DNA of 64,000 bases from Orientallactaga sibirica (lineage: Eukaryota > Chordata > Mammalia > Rodentia > Dipodidae). A model generated the notes under the pieces. The model saw only the letters and a list, made by a program, of their open reading frames with translations, was not told the origin of the DNA and did no database searches. Positions 11,334 through 23,754 of the stretch are shown here, in pieces (positions within the stretch are counted from its first letter, which is position 1; each line of letters begins with the position of its first letter). The position numbers and the translations under genes are program-made. Location of the stretch: positions 21,566,001-21,630,000 of the forward strand of contig JAEOAD010000034.1 in the NCBI GenBank assembly GCA_036365145.1. The letters run 5' to 3'.

Positions 11334-11655
11334 TGTTTTTGCATGTGTATGTACATGTGCAGTATGCATTCATGTGTGTACACATTTGGGTGGGTGTGTA
11401 GAGGCCAGAGGTCAATATTAGAGCATCTTTCTCAGTCACTCTCTATCTTATTGTTTCAGACAGGGTCTCTCCCTGAACCTGAAGCTTACCTGATGGGATA
11501 GACAAACTAGCCAGTGAGCCCCAGAATTCCTTGTTTTTGCCTCCCCAGTGCTGGGATTACGGGCGCATACCACCATACCCTGCAATTTTTACTGGGTGAG
11601 GTTTTCATGTTTGCATAGTAAGTCCTTTCCCCTCTGAGCCATCTCCCCAGTCCGC
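11334..11655 (-). repeat. B3 SINE, intact
   Basis: Same element as 8398-8613 but continuing through ctgggattacgggcgc to the head tgagccatctccccagtcc. Confidence 0.82.
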
Positions 11656-14589
11656 TAGCTGCTTTTTTTTTTAAAAGCAAGATTTAGCTACACAAAATCA
11701 ACTGACAACTGAGAAGTCTCTGGAAAACAGGTCTGAGGATGTGAGGCTTCACATGGGCTTTGAAAGGTAGACCTGGCCTCACCTGACTGTTGCTGGTGAC
11801 CTTGACACGTACTTCTCTGTAACTCAGACATCACCACTAAACCTGACTCATTGTCCTCATGAACAAGTCATTGTCATCATTGCATATCAGAGGTTTAAAA
11901 AATATGGCTGAGGAGGTCCCACTGCAAGCATTGAAATGAAAAATGGTGCCCACTGCATCCACTTGGCTTTGAAAACCCTCTGACTTGCCTGCTTAGTTTT
12001 ATTGTTATTTTTAAGTGTCACTGGAAGAAAATTCCAGGACTTGGAGCTGGTGTGATTGGTTGTAGCTGTTTGAATTGCAGAGTCATCCCATCAGCCCCTA
12101 AGTGTAGTCAACATTCCAGGTTGACAGTTTCTTTAAAAATGTAACCACTCCTCTCCCGGGTTTTGGTATCTGCATTTTCACTTTATAGCATCAATAAAAC
12201 CCAGTGGATGGATGGAACCGAGTGTCCCCACCTCACTTCTGATTGAAGCAAGGCTTTAGATAATAGGGGAGGCAGACATATGGTCTAGCATCCCAGAGTG
12301 CCACCTTTTTGTCCTTAGCAATCTTCCCTGATGGCCTCCCCAGGGGTCCTGATGAGGAAGAAGAGGAGGCTGAGGCTGCTGCTATTTCCAGAGCCCATTA
12401 AAACAATTAATGCAGGTGAGCGCAGTGATGTGATGACGCAGGCTTATGCACTTAGAGAAAGAAAACCTTGTCATGATTTGCACCACATCTGAGAGGATGT
12501 GCTGGGCCTCTTCAAGAGGTTTCTGACTAAGGAAAGAAACGTCTATCTTTTGGAGATTCACCTCCCATGTAGGTATGAAAGATCATACTCCAAACGTAGG
12601 AGGGGGCTTGCCTTCTCCATTCTCCTGTCCCTGAGTGAGGATTGCCTCCTTTGGTGTGTCTGGATCCAGCCTACCCCTTTCACTCCCATTCTTGTGTCCT
12701 GCCTACCTCCCTTTTCCATGAGCCCTAAACTGTTTCCAGAATTTCCAATTCTCCAGCCTTCTTCCTCCTTCCAATTCTGAGATTTTAAGTCCCTTTGAAG
12801 GTCAACACAGTGATTTTTTCCTCTCTTCCCCCTGTTTCTATATTTCTACCTGTTTCTTAGTCTTACCCTATTGTCCCTGGTGGCCCCCTCTCCTCCTGAC
12901 CTTTATTCATGTCCATGTCCTTCACCTGTTAGTAGCCTAGGCCTCTCCAGTCTCCTTAGAGAATGGCTCCAGTCCTAGTGTGGTGGGCCCATTGGGAACC
13001 TACTTCTGTCCAAGACAGATCAGACCAAATACTTTCCCTCCTCTCTATGGCCTTGACCAGCCTCAGCAACCTCCTTGCAATCTATCTGTCCCATCTTCTA
13101 TTCCAATCCAGTCTGCCTGCCTTAGAACCGTGATCCTGAACTGGGAGCCCACAGGGCAGGGTCCAGGCTCTTCAACTTGACCTTCAGGCTGACCATGATT
13201 TCATCTGCCTTTACCTACAGACTGATTTCTTTTCCAGCTGGTTCCTAAATAGAATCTGCACTGGAACAAACAAGTAACATGGCTTGCTCTGAAACAGGTT
13301 TAAGTCTTCCATCTCTTGACACTCACAGTCACTGTTAGGACAGGCTCACTTCATCTCCCTCAGCACCCTTGTCTGTCCCATCATTGCCCTGCCCTCCTAC
13401 ACAGATTGGGCAAAATTCAAGGGTAGAAAGCTAGGTTTCATTGCCCTGTAGATTTGATAGCCCATGGGGATGGGCTCAGCTCTGAGTTCAAAGCCTGGCT
13501 CTGCTATATTGTCATGTGTCTGAAGCATGCTTTCTTAGCCTCTGATTCTTAAAATCCTCTGTAATAAGACCATGATGTGAGTGAGTGTTGAATGTAGGTA
13601 GAATTCTTCTCTGTTCAGGTGTCCTCACTTCTGAACCAGGTGCTGATGGCCATGCGGGTCTTGTACTAAAGCACTGGGCTCATCTGTTAATCAGAATGTT
13701 TGAGGATTGCCTGCTGGGCTCACACAGCTGTGGTGGGATCTGTGTTCTTGCCGGATGATACTCCTCCTCCCACACCTTTGACACTGAGAATCTGCAGTGA
13801 GCCATTGAGAACTCTCCTGGGGTTTCATGTGTGCCTCACAGTACACTTCCCTGCAACCCTGAGGGAGAAGACACTGGGATTGATTAGAGGAAGTGACCAG
13901 CTACAGGCATGTGGAAGAGAATTGGGGCTGAGAGTTGGACGTAGGTCTGCTTCCCTCCAAAGCGCATGCTGCTGCTCTGAGCTACTTCCAACAGAAGCCA
14001 GGTGAGCAGCCCAGCATGGTGTTAGCAAGAGAACGGCTTCTGTAAGGGCATGCTTCCTCCCTGATTTTGGTTCTATGGGGATAACTTTGTGGCTATTTGA
14101 TGAGAAAATCCAGGCTCTGGCTGCCCTGCCCTTCCTGGTTACACCTTGCATTTTATTAACTAGACTTCAGGAATAGGAATGGCATTGGCTCACTATTCCT
14201 TTTCTCTCTCAGTTCCCACACTCTGGACAGGCCCTGATCTATGTCAAGTTTTCACTTTGTGCCATTGTTCTTGATAATTCCTGATAGATGACTGTGACCA
14301 CCCCCACCTCCTGTTAGAGGAACCGCTTTCTGGTGACATGATCTCGGTGTGATGTACATCAGGATCAGAACACTGGAGGCCTGGGAGCAGGTATGCGCCT
14401 GGGCTCCTGTGAAAAGCTGGCAGTCACAGCTTGGACATTTTTCTTGGTTCACAGGGAAACATGGAAAGAGCAAGTTGCTTGGGCCCTTAAAATAAATGAG
14501 TGTTTCTTTCTATATGTGTGTATTTCTTACTGCATTTATTTGAATTACCTGAGATATATGGGCTCTATTTTGGAAATATGGAAAGTCCC
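11656..14589. other. Single-copy intron
   Basis: No gene or young repeat recognised. Contains a weak MIR-like piece at 13485-13580 and a compact block at 12330-12460 with taaaacaattaatgcagg and a CRE/AP-1-like gtgatgacgc. Open frames here (for example 12499-12780) show no recognisable domain. Confidence 0.45.
13485..13580 (+). repeat. Possible MIR fragment
   Basis: The order gttcaaagcctggctctgct, then a cttagcctctgattcttaaa core, resembles MIR. Weak match. Confidence 0.35.
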
Positions 14590-15240
14590 AAAAAAAACAG
14601 AGATGTAAGAGAATAAGCAAAGTCATAGATAATCCCACCTGCCTGGAAGTAATCCCTGTTCATAGTTTGACTCCTGGCTTTCCAGGCCTCTGTGCAGGGC
14701 CGCCTTGGGACTCTCCACATACTTGCCCATTGCCACATAGTTATCTAGCCTGCTTCACTCACCCTGCATGTCTCAGGACAGTTTCCTACCTTGATAAATG
14801 TTTCTAGAACATGATTTTTAATGACCACATATTACACCGTAGCAAAGTGATACATGAAGTATCTAACTAATTTCTTCTCATCGGACAGTTTGTTTTTTCA
14901 GTGTTATCCACACTGCTGCACTCCACAGCCTTACACATTAATCTTTAAGCATGTTGCTAATAATTTCTCTGGCTGTCTTTTTCTGGAGGTGGTGGTGGCT
15001 CCTGGGAGAGGCATAATTTTAAAGCTTTTGATAACTGTTGCCAAACTGCTCTTGGGAAGGAAATTGTTTTTTTATTGTCCCTCCTACCCACATTAGCAGC
15101 ATGTGAGATTCCTCGTTTCTCTCTAGCCATGCCCACACTGGGTCTTGTATTTCTTTTCCATTTCCCAAACTGATAGACAAAACATTTTGCCATCTGCATG
15201 TGCATAATTTAAGTAGCAATGTTGAACTCTTCTGCATTTT
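14590..15240 (-). mobile_element. Ancient L1 3' end (L1M type)
   Basis: Reads like the reverse of an old mammalian L1 3' region: ataatcccacctgcctgg, gaccacatattacaccgtag, a ttgataactgttgccaaact segment, and the later cccacactgggtcttg. Heavily decayed with no long frame. Confidence 0.6.
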
Positions 15241-15974
15241 TATGTGTTGTGTATATGTGTATAGATTTACCATTTGTGGTGTGAAAGTTCTGGTAGTAGT
15301 CACTGTCCATTTATTCACAAGTGTTACATTTCAGTGTCGGCAGATCCTCTGTCTTTCTGATGGCTGCTGGGTTGCTTTTTAAAGATGGTGGATCCATCCA
15401 CCTTGAATTCAGATTCTTCAGGCTGAGGTTGAATTAAATTGGAAGCCTTTCACCTTTTCAACTGAGAAAGGTCAGAAAGCCATGAGAGACAGGGATATAA
15501 GGAGTCCAAACCCCCTTGGGGCATCTGCTCCTGGCGAGAAAATGACACTGATAGAAACAGATGGGCCTGATGGATCTGTATGCTTGGGCATCGATCTAGA
15601 CCATAAAACACTCCATCCATTGCAAAACCCATCGAGACTCTTCTGGAGAGATTATATTTATGACTCCTAGTATCTTGTTAGTCCATCCTTAAAGGAAAAA
15701 AATGACGAAAGAGATAAAATTTAAAAGAACATTTGGAAAGCAACTTAACTAAGTTATAAGGGACTAAAAGCCAGCCTTATTGGGTAATTGAAGAACTGCA
15801 TTTAAAAGGAGTCAATATCTTTCTGGAATCTGCTCTATCCTCATCTTGGGGATTGTTTTGCAAAGGGGCAGCCACTCTTGTCACTAACTTGCAATTTATT
15901 TATTTATTTATTTTTGCAGCATTACTCCCAAGGTCAGGGTCCTGTCCTTGTTTTTGGAATCTTTGACGTTTTAT
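15241..15974. other. Single-copy intron
   Basis: No element recognised apart from a short (TTTA)n run at about 15892-15914. Confidence 0.45.
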
Positions 15975-16289
15975 CTCTTCTTTGCACATGTATGCAAGGG
16001 TGTGTATGCATGCCTATTTGTGTATAGGCACATGTGTTTGTGCAGGCATGTGAAGACCAGAGATCAATGTTGGGTGTACCTTATTCTTTGAGACAGGATC
16101 CCTCACTGAACCTGGATCTCATGGATTTGGCTAGACTAGCCAGCAAGTCTTAGGGATCCTCCTGTCTCTGCCTTTCTGGTGCTGCTGAGATTAGAGGTGT
16201 ACATGGTCCACACCTGGCTTTCACACATGGATGCGATCCAAGTTCCCATCCCTATACTCATGAAGCGAGTGAGCCAGCTCCAGCTCCTG
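15975..16289 (-). repeat. B3 SINE
   Basis: GT-rich end, agaccagagatcaatgttgg, gagacaggatccctcactg and a diverged head gagccagctccagctcc. Confidence 0.75.
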
Positions 16290-16450
16290 ATGTTTTTTTT
16301 TTTTTGCTTTTTCAAGGTAGGTTCTCACTATGGTCCAGGCTGACCTGGAATTAACTGTGTAGTCTCAGGGTGGCCTTGAACTCATGGCCAATCCTCCTAT
16401 CTCTGCCTCCCGAGTGCTGGGATTAAAGGCGTGCGCCACCATGCCCAGCT
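16290..16450 (-). repeat. B1 SINE
   Basis: T-run, ggtccaggctgacctgg, gtgctgggattaaaggcgtg, caccatgcccagct. Confidence 0.9.
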
Positions 16451-17016
16451 CTGATGCTTTTTTTCTTTTGTCCCTGCAACACAGCTGTGACCCACTCAGG
16501 TCATTTAGGGCCAGTGGCCATCTGAAAGAACAGGGGCTTTTAAATGTCAGGTCTCTTGTCTCCGCCTCTGGGATGCCAGTGTTCCCAGGACTAGAGTGAA
16601 GGTTTCTTCCTTCTCACAGATACCTTAGAGAAGGTCAGAGGCTTAAAGAAAAGAGGGAGGAAGGAATTAGTTGTTGATTTTGTTTAAACCCATCATTGTG
16701 AAACTTGAGCACCAAATTTTAATAGTGTGAAACAACTCACTGTCTACTTGTCTGCCAAGTCCTGTAGCACACTTCCAGTGTAGGGATCCCCTGCTTCCTT
16801 GCAGCTTCCTTCAGACATAGGTCACGCTATTTCAGGTTGCATATGTTACACTGTGTGTCAGGTGGGGAATTTCCCTAGGGTTTCAGCAGTTCCAGCAGGC
16901 CACATGGCCACATAACAGCTCGGCAGACGGGCCACATCATGGGTCCCTGATGGCACACAATGCTAGAGGTGCTGTAATGAAGCCATGAGTCTTTGAGAAC
17001 TAGGCTATTCTTTTTA
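16451..17016. other. Single-copy intron
   Basis: No repeat or gene recognised. Confidence 0.45.
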
Positions 17017-17255
17017 AATTTCATTTATTTGTTTATTTAAGAGAAAGATACAGAAATAGAGAGAGAGAGAGAATGAATAAGTGAGTGAATGAATGAATGA
17101 ATGGGTGCAACAGGGCCTCCTGCCTCTGCAAACGAATTTCAGATTCATGTCCCACTTTGTGCATCTGGCTTTACGTGTGTACTGGGAATCATACTCTGGC
17201 CGTCAGGTTTTGCATGCTAGTGCCTTTAACTGCCGAGCCATCTCTCCAGCCCCAA
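17017..17255 (-). repeat. DIP SINE
   Basis: Tail ttcatttatttgtttattta, a GA/GAAT-rich tract, body and head gagccatctctccagcccc. Confidence 0.87.
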
Positions 17256-17697
17256 ACCAGTCTGTTGTTACACAAAAAAGATGAAATATGTCATTGCTCC
17301 AAAAGAATATAGGAATAATAGTATGTGGACTTGTGTGTAAGGAGATGTTTACAGATGACATGTGTTCCTAGACCAAGCTCAGCAGCTGGTCCACATTTCT
17401 AGAGAGTAATGGGAGGAGGTTGGAGAGGCTGCAGAGTTATTGCTGAAACATCTGTGGGAAATATCTCTGCCTCCAGATGCTCAGAGGCGTCTGGTCCTAG
17501 GGATGCATTCAGATTTTAGTCCGTGTTCTTGCACTCTGCAGTTGTTTGAGCATCTACCACGGCCTGGTGTGACTTAGCACCTCTTCAGACTCGACCTCCT
17601 TAATTTACTTATTTCTTCATATGTTTATAATTCCTGTTTTGGTCAGAATGATTGAGTGACTTAAGCTGAAAAAGCACGCTATTAAAAAGGCAGAGGA
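17256..17697. other. Single-copy intron
   Basis: Nothing recognisable apart from ordinary intron. Confidence 0.4.
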
Positions 17698-17996
17698 GGG
17701 CTGGGGATGGTTCAATCAATAAAGCACTTGCTGCACAAGCATGGGGATCTGAGAACTCATGTAAAATGGGGCATGGTGCACACATCTGAAATCTCAGCAC
17801 TGGAGAGACAGAGACGGGAGGATTCCTGGGGCTTGCTGGCTAGCTTATGCAGACAAATTGGTGAGCTCTTGGTTCAGTGAGGGATTCTATCTCACAAATA
17901 AGGAAGACACCCAGTGTTGACCTCTGGCTTCCACATAGGCATATATACCTACACACATCTGGGTACCCACATGTGTATGACAATGCACACATACAA
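17698..17996 (+). repeat. B3 SINE
   Basis: Head gggctggggatggttcaatc, body tcagcactggagagacagag, and the typical gacctctggcttccacat near the 3' end. Confidence 0.8.
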
Positions 17997-18086
17997 GGTA
18001 GAGGGATTAGAAATGATATTAGAATTTGTGTGTTTCATCTTTAAATTTTGAACTTTCTAGAACTAAAGTAAAAAGAGAATTTGCAG

Positions 18087-18165
18087 CCGAGTGTATGCCT
18101 GTAATCCCAGCAGATGGGAGGCAGATGAGGAAGACAATGAGTTTGAGTCCAGCCTGAAATTGATT
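18087..18165 (+). repeat. B1-like fragment
   Basis: Short 5' half: gtatgcctgtaatcccagca and gagtttgagtccagcctg. Confidence 0.55.
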
Positions 18166-18292
18166 ATTTCAATTTTATCAGAGAAGCTGTTGGTATTTTG
18201 GGAGATGTAGCATCCCTTGTTGGTGGCTTTCTTTTCTGACTTTACGGCCTGTCACTTTATGTAAAATCACTTGCCCCCTCCTACATTTTTGT

Positions 18293-18453
18293 TTTTTTTT
18301 TTTTTTTTTCATTTGTCAAGGTAGGGTCTCACTCTAGTTCAGGCTGACCTGGAATTCACTATGTAGTCTCAGGGTGGCCTCAAACACTCGGAGATCCTCC
18401 TACCTCTGCCTCCCAAGTGCTGGGATTAAAGGTGTGCACCACCGTACCTGGCC
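18293..18453 (-). repeat. B1 SINE
   Basis: Full reverse B1 with a long T-run, flanked by cctcctacattttt and cctcctacgtttt as a target duplication. Confidence 0.92.
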
Positions 18454-19731
18454 ACCTCCTACGTTTTCTACATCTCAAAACCCCTGGGATCAAGCCAGAG
18501 GCATTTCCTGCCTTCTGGTCTGTTGAGAAGAGTGTAGATAGTGAGAATGTGGAGCTGTGAACTTGTAGGGACAGCGAGCTGCACGTGCAGAGTCCTGAAG
18601 TGGAAAAGAGTTGAGAGTACCTGATACTGTGAGAAAGCTCAGGTGGCCAGGCAGGGACCAGGCTGCCAGGGACCTAGCCAGTGCACTGGCCTGAGGTGCA
18701 CTGCTGGGAGCTTGCATGGTTGTCACAGGCAACAGGGAAGGGACAGGGGCTGCTTACTTTCAAAGAAAGTCTGGCTGCTCTGCAGGGCTGTGTGGAGGCT
18801 GAGGGAGGAGGACAGGGCCCCTACAGATAGAGGTCATTAATAAAAAAAAAAAAAAAAAGACTGTTCATTGTCCCCAAACCCCCTTTCTCATGACATTTTC
18901 ATACTGTTGTGGCAGTCCACACTGCTAGTTCTGGCTTCCCTCAAAGCTGGTCTGAATGGCAATGTTTTTTTTTTTTTTTCAGGTCATGTGGCCATCCATC
19001 CCCAGCACCTGTTCAGAGCTCAGGAGTCTATGGACTCCTGCTGGTTTACAGCCTGACAGTCTCATATCCCCTTTTAAGACTCTTCCTTGTTTGTGTAGAG
19101 ACAAGGTATAGGGCTGACTTACATTGCCTGAACCCCTCTGTCTGCTGGTGAGGGTAATGGGGAGGAGCATGGGTATGCATAGTCCCAGAGTCATATTCAC
19201 ACGCTGCCTCTTTTCCTCTTGGTGACTTTGTATGAGAAATGTCACCAACCACCTATTTTTAGTCACATCCATACAATGGGAAGAGCAACATGTCATTACA
19301 ATTTTGTTGTTGCTGCCCCCAGCAGGTGGCTTTAGGAATCACAACAGGGAGAGAGGCAAGCTCCCAGGACATCTTCCCAGACACTGTGTTGTACATGAAT
19401 GAAGATGCCTAGCCTGCTGCCTCAGGATTTTCTCTTTAGTTCACAGAACTAGATGCATGTGTGGTGCAAGGTGGTACCCAAGAGGATGCGTCACAGGTGG
19501 CTCTGCTGGCATGAGATACAGCCTAAATGTTCAGGGATAGGCTGAGGCCTGACACACCAGTGCAGAAACAATAAGTTTAAAGCCAGGCAGGGAATATCTG
19601 CCTTAAAAAAAAAAAAGAAGATGGAGACAGCTGTGGAGGCATATGTGTCTGATGCCAGCATGTGGAGTAAAAGCAGGAGGACTGAGAGTTCAACGTCATC
19701 ACCATCTACACAGTAGGCTCCTGGGCCATGT
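18454..19731. other. Single-copy intron with short homopolymers
   Basis: A-run at 18842-18858 and T-run at 18965-18980. A decayed SINE-like piece lies at about 19600-19720. No gene recognised. Confidence 0.4.
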
Positions 19732-19880
19732 GAGCTGGGTGTGGTGGCGCACACCTTTAATCCTAGCACTTGGGAGGCAGAGGTAGGAGGATCACTGTGA
19801 GTTTGAGGCCAGCCTGAGCCTACATAGTGAATTCCAGGTCAGCCTGGGCCAGAGTGAAACCCTACCTCAAAAAACCAAAG
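19732..19880 (+). repeat. B1 SINE
   Basis: gagctgggtgtggtggcgca through to accctacctcaaaaaacc. Confidence 0.92.
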
Positions 19881-19921
19881 CAAACAAAAAACTAACAAAA
19901 GGAGAGAAGAGGAGGCATAAA

Positions 19922-19926
19922 ATTTC

Positions 19927-19985
<59 letters not shown>

Positions 19986-20232
19986 CTTTCTTCCTTTCTT
20001 TCTCTCTTTCTCTCTTTCTCTCTCTCTTTCTCTCTCTCTTTTCTTCTTTCTTTCTTTCTTTCTTTCTTTCTTTTTTCTTTCTTTCTTTTTTCTTCTAGGT
20101 AGGGTTTCACTGTAGCCCAGGCTGACCTGTAATTCACTTAGTCTAAGGGTGGCCTTGAACTCACAATGATCCTCCTACCTCTGCCTCTAGAGTGCTGAGA
20201 TTAAAGGCATGTATACCACCACACCCAGCCAT
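19922..20232 (-). repeat. B1 SINE with expanded (CTTT)n tail
   Basis: A tract of about 170 bp of CTTT with interruptions (19922-20095) leads directly into a reverse B1 (aggtagggtttcactgtagc to caccacacccagcc). It is best read as an (AAAG)n expansion of the SINE A-tail. Confidence 0.9.
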
Positions 20233-20295
20233 AAAATTTCTTTCGCGAGTCAATTTATGTAAAACTCAGAAGATAGTTTTGTTGTTTCACTTTTT

Positions 20296-20437
20296 TCCCT
20301 TTTATTTTTTCAGTTCTAGGGATTGAACCCAGAGCCTTGAGCATGCTAGGGCAGTGCTTTACCACTGAACCACATCCCCACCCAGAGGAACTGTTTTGGA
20401 AGCCAGCACCGTTAACCACTGAGCCATCTCCCCAGCC
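20296..20437 (-). repeat. ID-like SINE fragments
   Basis: gattgaacccagagccttg and tgaaccacatcccca match an ID-type tRNA-derived head in reverse. A second short head (cactgagccatctccccagc) follows at about 20418-20437. Confidence 0.6.
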
Positions 20438-21120
20438 CTGGGGAACAGTTTATCTGTCCATAAGTTTGTGTATAAGATGCCAGACTAAGGAAGGACAGAC
20501 AGAAAATTGGGACAGTGTTTGCCCTGGACGGTTCCACTCTGGGTCCTGGTTCTTTACAACAATGCTTAACCCTTAGAGCTGTCTGTGCCCAATTTGACCA
20601 GATGTTTGGGAGCTCCCTGGCAGTATAGAAAGGTCATTAAATATCTTGGTGGAAGTAAGGAAGGATGGGTGGGTGGATGAGAAGATGGGTGGACGAATGA
20701 ACACAAAAGATATAGGGGAGGTTATAGAGAAAACAATGTGCAGTGTATCTCAAGGAACTTGTCTCAAATACAGGATGATGCACTATTGTATAGCTACAAC
20801 AAAAACATAAATACATGTTGGATGGATGCCTTTAGAAGAGAGAGTCGGCCATAGTCTTGGAAGACTTCCTGGAGGTGGGAGCACTCAAGAAAGGAAATGG
20901 TACAGGAGGAAAGTAGGCCCTGCTCCGTGCCAGCACAGCTGAGACAGTCTGTGTTCTCAGCAGTCCTCTCCGCACTTCCCTCTTAAATTAGAAATCGGCA
21001 CAGAGAGGTAGCTTGCTCAGTAACACAGCAAGTCATCAACAGAGCCGGGGTCCTTGCCTGGCTCCTATGAACCCAGAGCCCCAGCTAGGTGGCGTTTGGG
21101 AGAGTGGGCAGGCTGCTGCT
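20438..21120. other. Single-copy intron with MIR
   Basis: A short GGTG/GGAT-rich run at about 20662-20694. A MIR-like piece at 20960-21110. Nothing else recognised. Confidence 0.4.
20960..21110 (-). repeat. MIR fragment
   Basis: cacagagaggtagcttgctc and acagagccggggtccttgcc follow the reverse MIR core. Confidence 0.55.
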
Positions 21121-21179
21121 GCTCTTTTTTTTTTTTTGTTTGTTTTTTTTTTTTTAAAAATCAATTTTTATTTATTTTA

Positions 21180-21323
21180 TGGTTTTTTGAGGTAGGGTCT
21201 CACTCTAGTCCAGGCTGACTTGGAATTCACTATGTAGTCTCAGGGTGGCCTCAAATTCACAGCGATCCTCCTACCTCTGTCTTCCAAGTGCTGGAATTAA
21301 AGGCATGTGCCACCACACCTTAG
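21180..21323 (-). repeat. B1 SINE
   Basis: tttttgaggtagggtctcac through gtgccaccacacctta. Confidence 0.92.
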
Positions 21324-21336
21324 CTTTGTGTTCTTT

Positions 21337-23754
21337 TTTTAAAAAAAATTTTTATTGACAACTTTTATACTTACAGACAATAAACCATGTTAATTCCCTC
21401 TCCTTCCCTCCCCCACTTTCCCCTTCACAACTCCACTCTCCATCATATCCCCTCCCTCTCTCTTTAGATGTCATCATCTTTTTCTCCTATTATGAGGGTC
21501 TTGTGAAGTTATTACTAGGAACTGTGAGGTGATGGATATCGAGGCCAATTTCTGTCTGGACAGTTGCATTGTAAGGAGTCGTATCCTTCTCTTGGCTCTT
21601 ACATTCTTTCCACCCTCTCTTCCGCAATGGACCCTGAGCCTTGGAGGGTGTGATCGAGATGTTTCAGTGCTGGACACTCCCCTGTCCTTCTTCTCAGTAC
21701 TGTGTTGCCTTTTGGGTCATCTCAGTGGCCACTGCCATCTACAAAGAGAAGCTTCTCTAACCAAAAGTGAGAGTAGCATTAATATGAACATTAAGTGTAG
21801 TGCTTTCAGGGCAGTTTGGTGAGCATAATATATACATTTAGCCAGACAAGAGCAGGCTTTATACCCCCAAGGCTCATGACCTCCCCTGCCATAGACTTTT
21901 TTTTTTTTTAAGATTTTATTTTTATTTATTTATTAGAGACAGAGAGGGAAAGAGAGAGAGGGAGAAAGAGAGAGGGACATTAGCCACTGCAAACAAACTC
22001 CAGATGCATGCGCCCCCTTGTGCCTCTGGCTTACGTGGGACCTGGAGAATCGAACCGGGGTCCTTAGGCTTCACAAGCATGTGCCTTAACCGTTAAGCCA
22101 TCTCTCCAGCCCCCCTGCCATAGACTTTTGCTTAGGTTCTTCAGTACTAAGCATGTATTCCCTCCCATAGAGCGGGCCTCCAGTTCAGTTAGCACTTGGT
22201 TTCCCTCATAACAGACATGCCACTATTGCACTTGTTCGGTCATTGAGCCTGTCTGGCCAAACTTGAGGCTTCCATTGTCCACTGATTTCACTGCTGATGA
22301 CTTGTCTCCCATAGGGCTGCATACACTGCAGCTTTTTCCAGCTTAAAGTTGGCTGGTCTACAGGGAGAAGGTTTTCTGCTCAACACCAGCTTGATTTCTC
22401 AGTGACCTTGTTGCCCAGGCAGGTGAAGTCTTCAGCAATAGGGTCTTACCATCTGTTACTCGTGGAAAACCAAAGGCCTTGGCAATAGCCTGTAATGTTT
22501 GGGAGGCAACAGGGACCTCCCTGGCCAACAACTCACTGGAAGGTATCCCATCCCTAGCACTGGAAATTTTCTAGTAGCAATCTATGGCTTCTGGATGTGC
22601 CATTATTCAAAAAAGTAGGCTTTTGTCTGTCTTATTCAGAATATCTTGAATTTTGATTGACCCTCTCCCCACCCTTCTCTTAATTTCTTCCCCTGGTCTT
22701 GCTTAGGCCATTCCACTCCCTGTAATCTGTTCTTCTACGTACATACATGCAATATCATCCTCTAAAGTCCTTCCCTCTTCTCCCCCTCTTACAGCCTTTT
22801 ACAGCCTTTTTCTAGCTTACTGGCCTCTGCTACTGATTTTTGGTTCCAGCTCACACACAAGTCTATACATTTGTAGCTAGGACTCACATATCAGAGAGAA
22901 CATGTGACATTTGGTTTGTCTGAGCCTGGGTTACCTCACTTAGTATAATCCTTTTCAGATCCATCCATTTCCTTGCAAGTTTCATCATTTCATCTTTCTT
23001 TACCACTGAGTAGAACTCCATAAAGTACCACATCTTTATTATTCATTCACCTATTGAGGGACATCTAGGCTGGTTCCATCTCCTAGCTATTGTGAATAGA
23101 GCAGCAATAAACATGGATGTTCAAGTATCTCTAAGGTAGTGAGAAGAGTCATTAGGATATATGCCTAGGAGTGCTTTAGCTGGATCATATGGTAAATCTA
23201 TTTCTAGCTGTCTCAGGAACCTCCACACTGATTTCCACAATGGCTGGACCAGATTACATTCCCACAAACAGTGTAGAAGGTTCCCCTTTTTTCCGCATCC
23301 TCGTCAACATTTATTGTCATTTGTTTTCTTGATGGTAGCCATTCTGACAGGAATAAGATGGAATCTCAAAGTGGTTTTAATTTGCATTTCCCTGATAGCT
23401 ATGGATGTAGAACACTTTTTTAGATGTTTATATGCCATCTGTATTTTTTTCCTACAAGAATTCTCTATTTAGTTCCATAACTCATTTTTTAATTGGGTTG
23501 TTTGATTTCTTATTGTTTTGCTTTTTGGGTTCTTTGTATATTCTGGATATTAATCCTCTGTCAGATGTATAGCTGGCAAAGATTTTCTCCCATTCTGTAG
23601 GTTGTCTCTTTGCTCTACTCACAGTGTCCTTTGCTATACAAAAGCTTTGTAATTTCATGAGATCCCAGTGGTTGATTAGTAATTTTATTTCCTGAGCAAT
23701 TGGGGTTGTATTCAGAAAGTCATTGCCTAGGCTAATATGTTGAAGGGTTTTCTT
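21337..23754 (-). mobile_element. L1 (5'-truncated), 3' UTR and ORF2 C-terminal part
   Basis: On the + strand it starts with the poly(A) complement and tttttattgacaactttta, passes the pyrimidine-rich 3' UTR, and reaches the decayed ORF2 C-terminal coding region at about 22840-23754 (anchors ggttacctcacttagtata, accactgagtagaactcca, gattttctcccattctgtag). No intact frame remains. A DIP sits inside at 21901-22111 and another touches the 5' end. Confidence 0.88.
21901..22111 (-). repeat. DIP SINE inside L1
   Basis: Flanked by a perfect target duplication ccctgccatagactttt (from 21884 and from 22113). Confidence 0.93.

Larger units (their letters stand above)
8613..11524. repeat. Tandem duplication, copy 2 (about 2.9 kb)
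   Basis: Second copy in direct orientation directly abutting the first. Its right edge runs into an intact B3 (to 11655), which identifies it as the original right-hand context. Example differences from copy 1: actcgcatgacg here against actcatgacg, and about 21 against 19 GT units. Confidence 0.95.

Noticed and set aside
8613..11524. Second LTR, DIP and B1 counted as new insertions
   Set aside because: They are copies made by the 2.9-kb duplication, not independent insertions, because flanks and positions match copy 1.
19892..20137. 81-codon Lys/Glu-rich frame on the - strand
   Set aside because: It is the (CTTT)n microsatellite translated.
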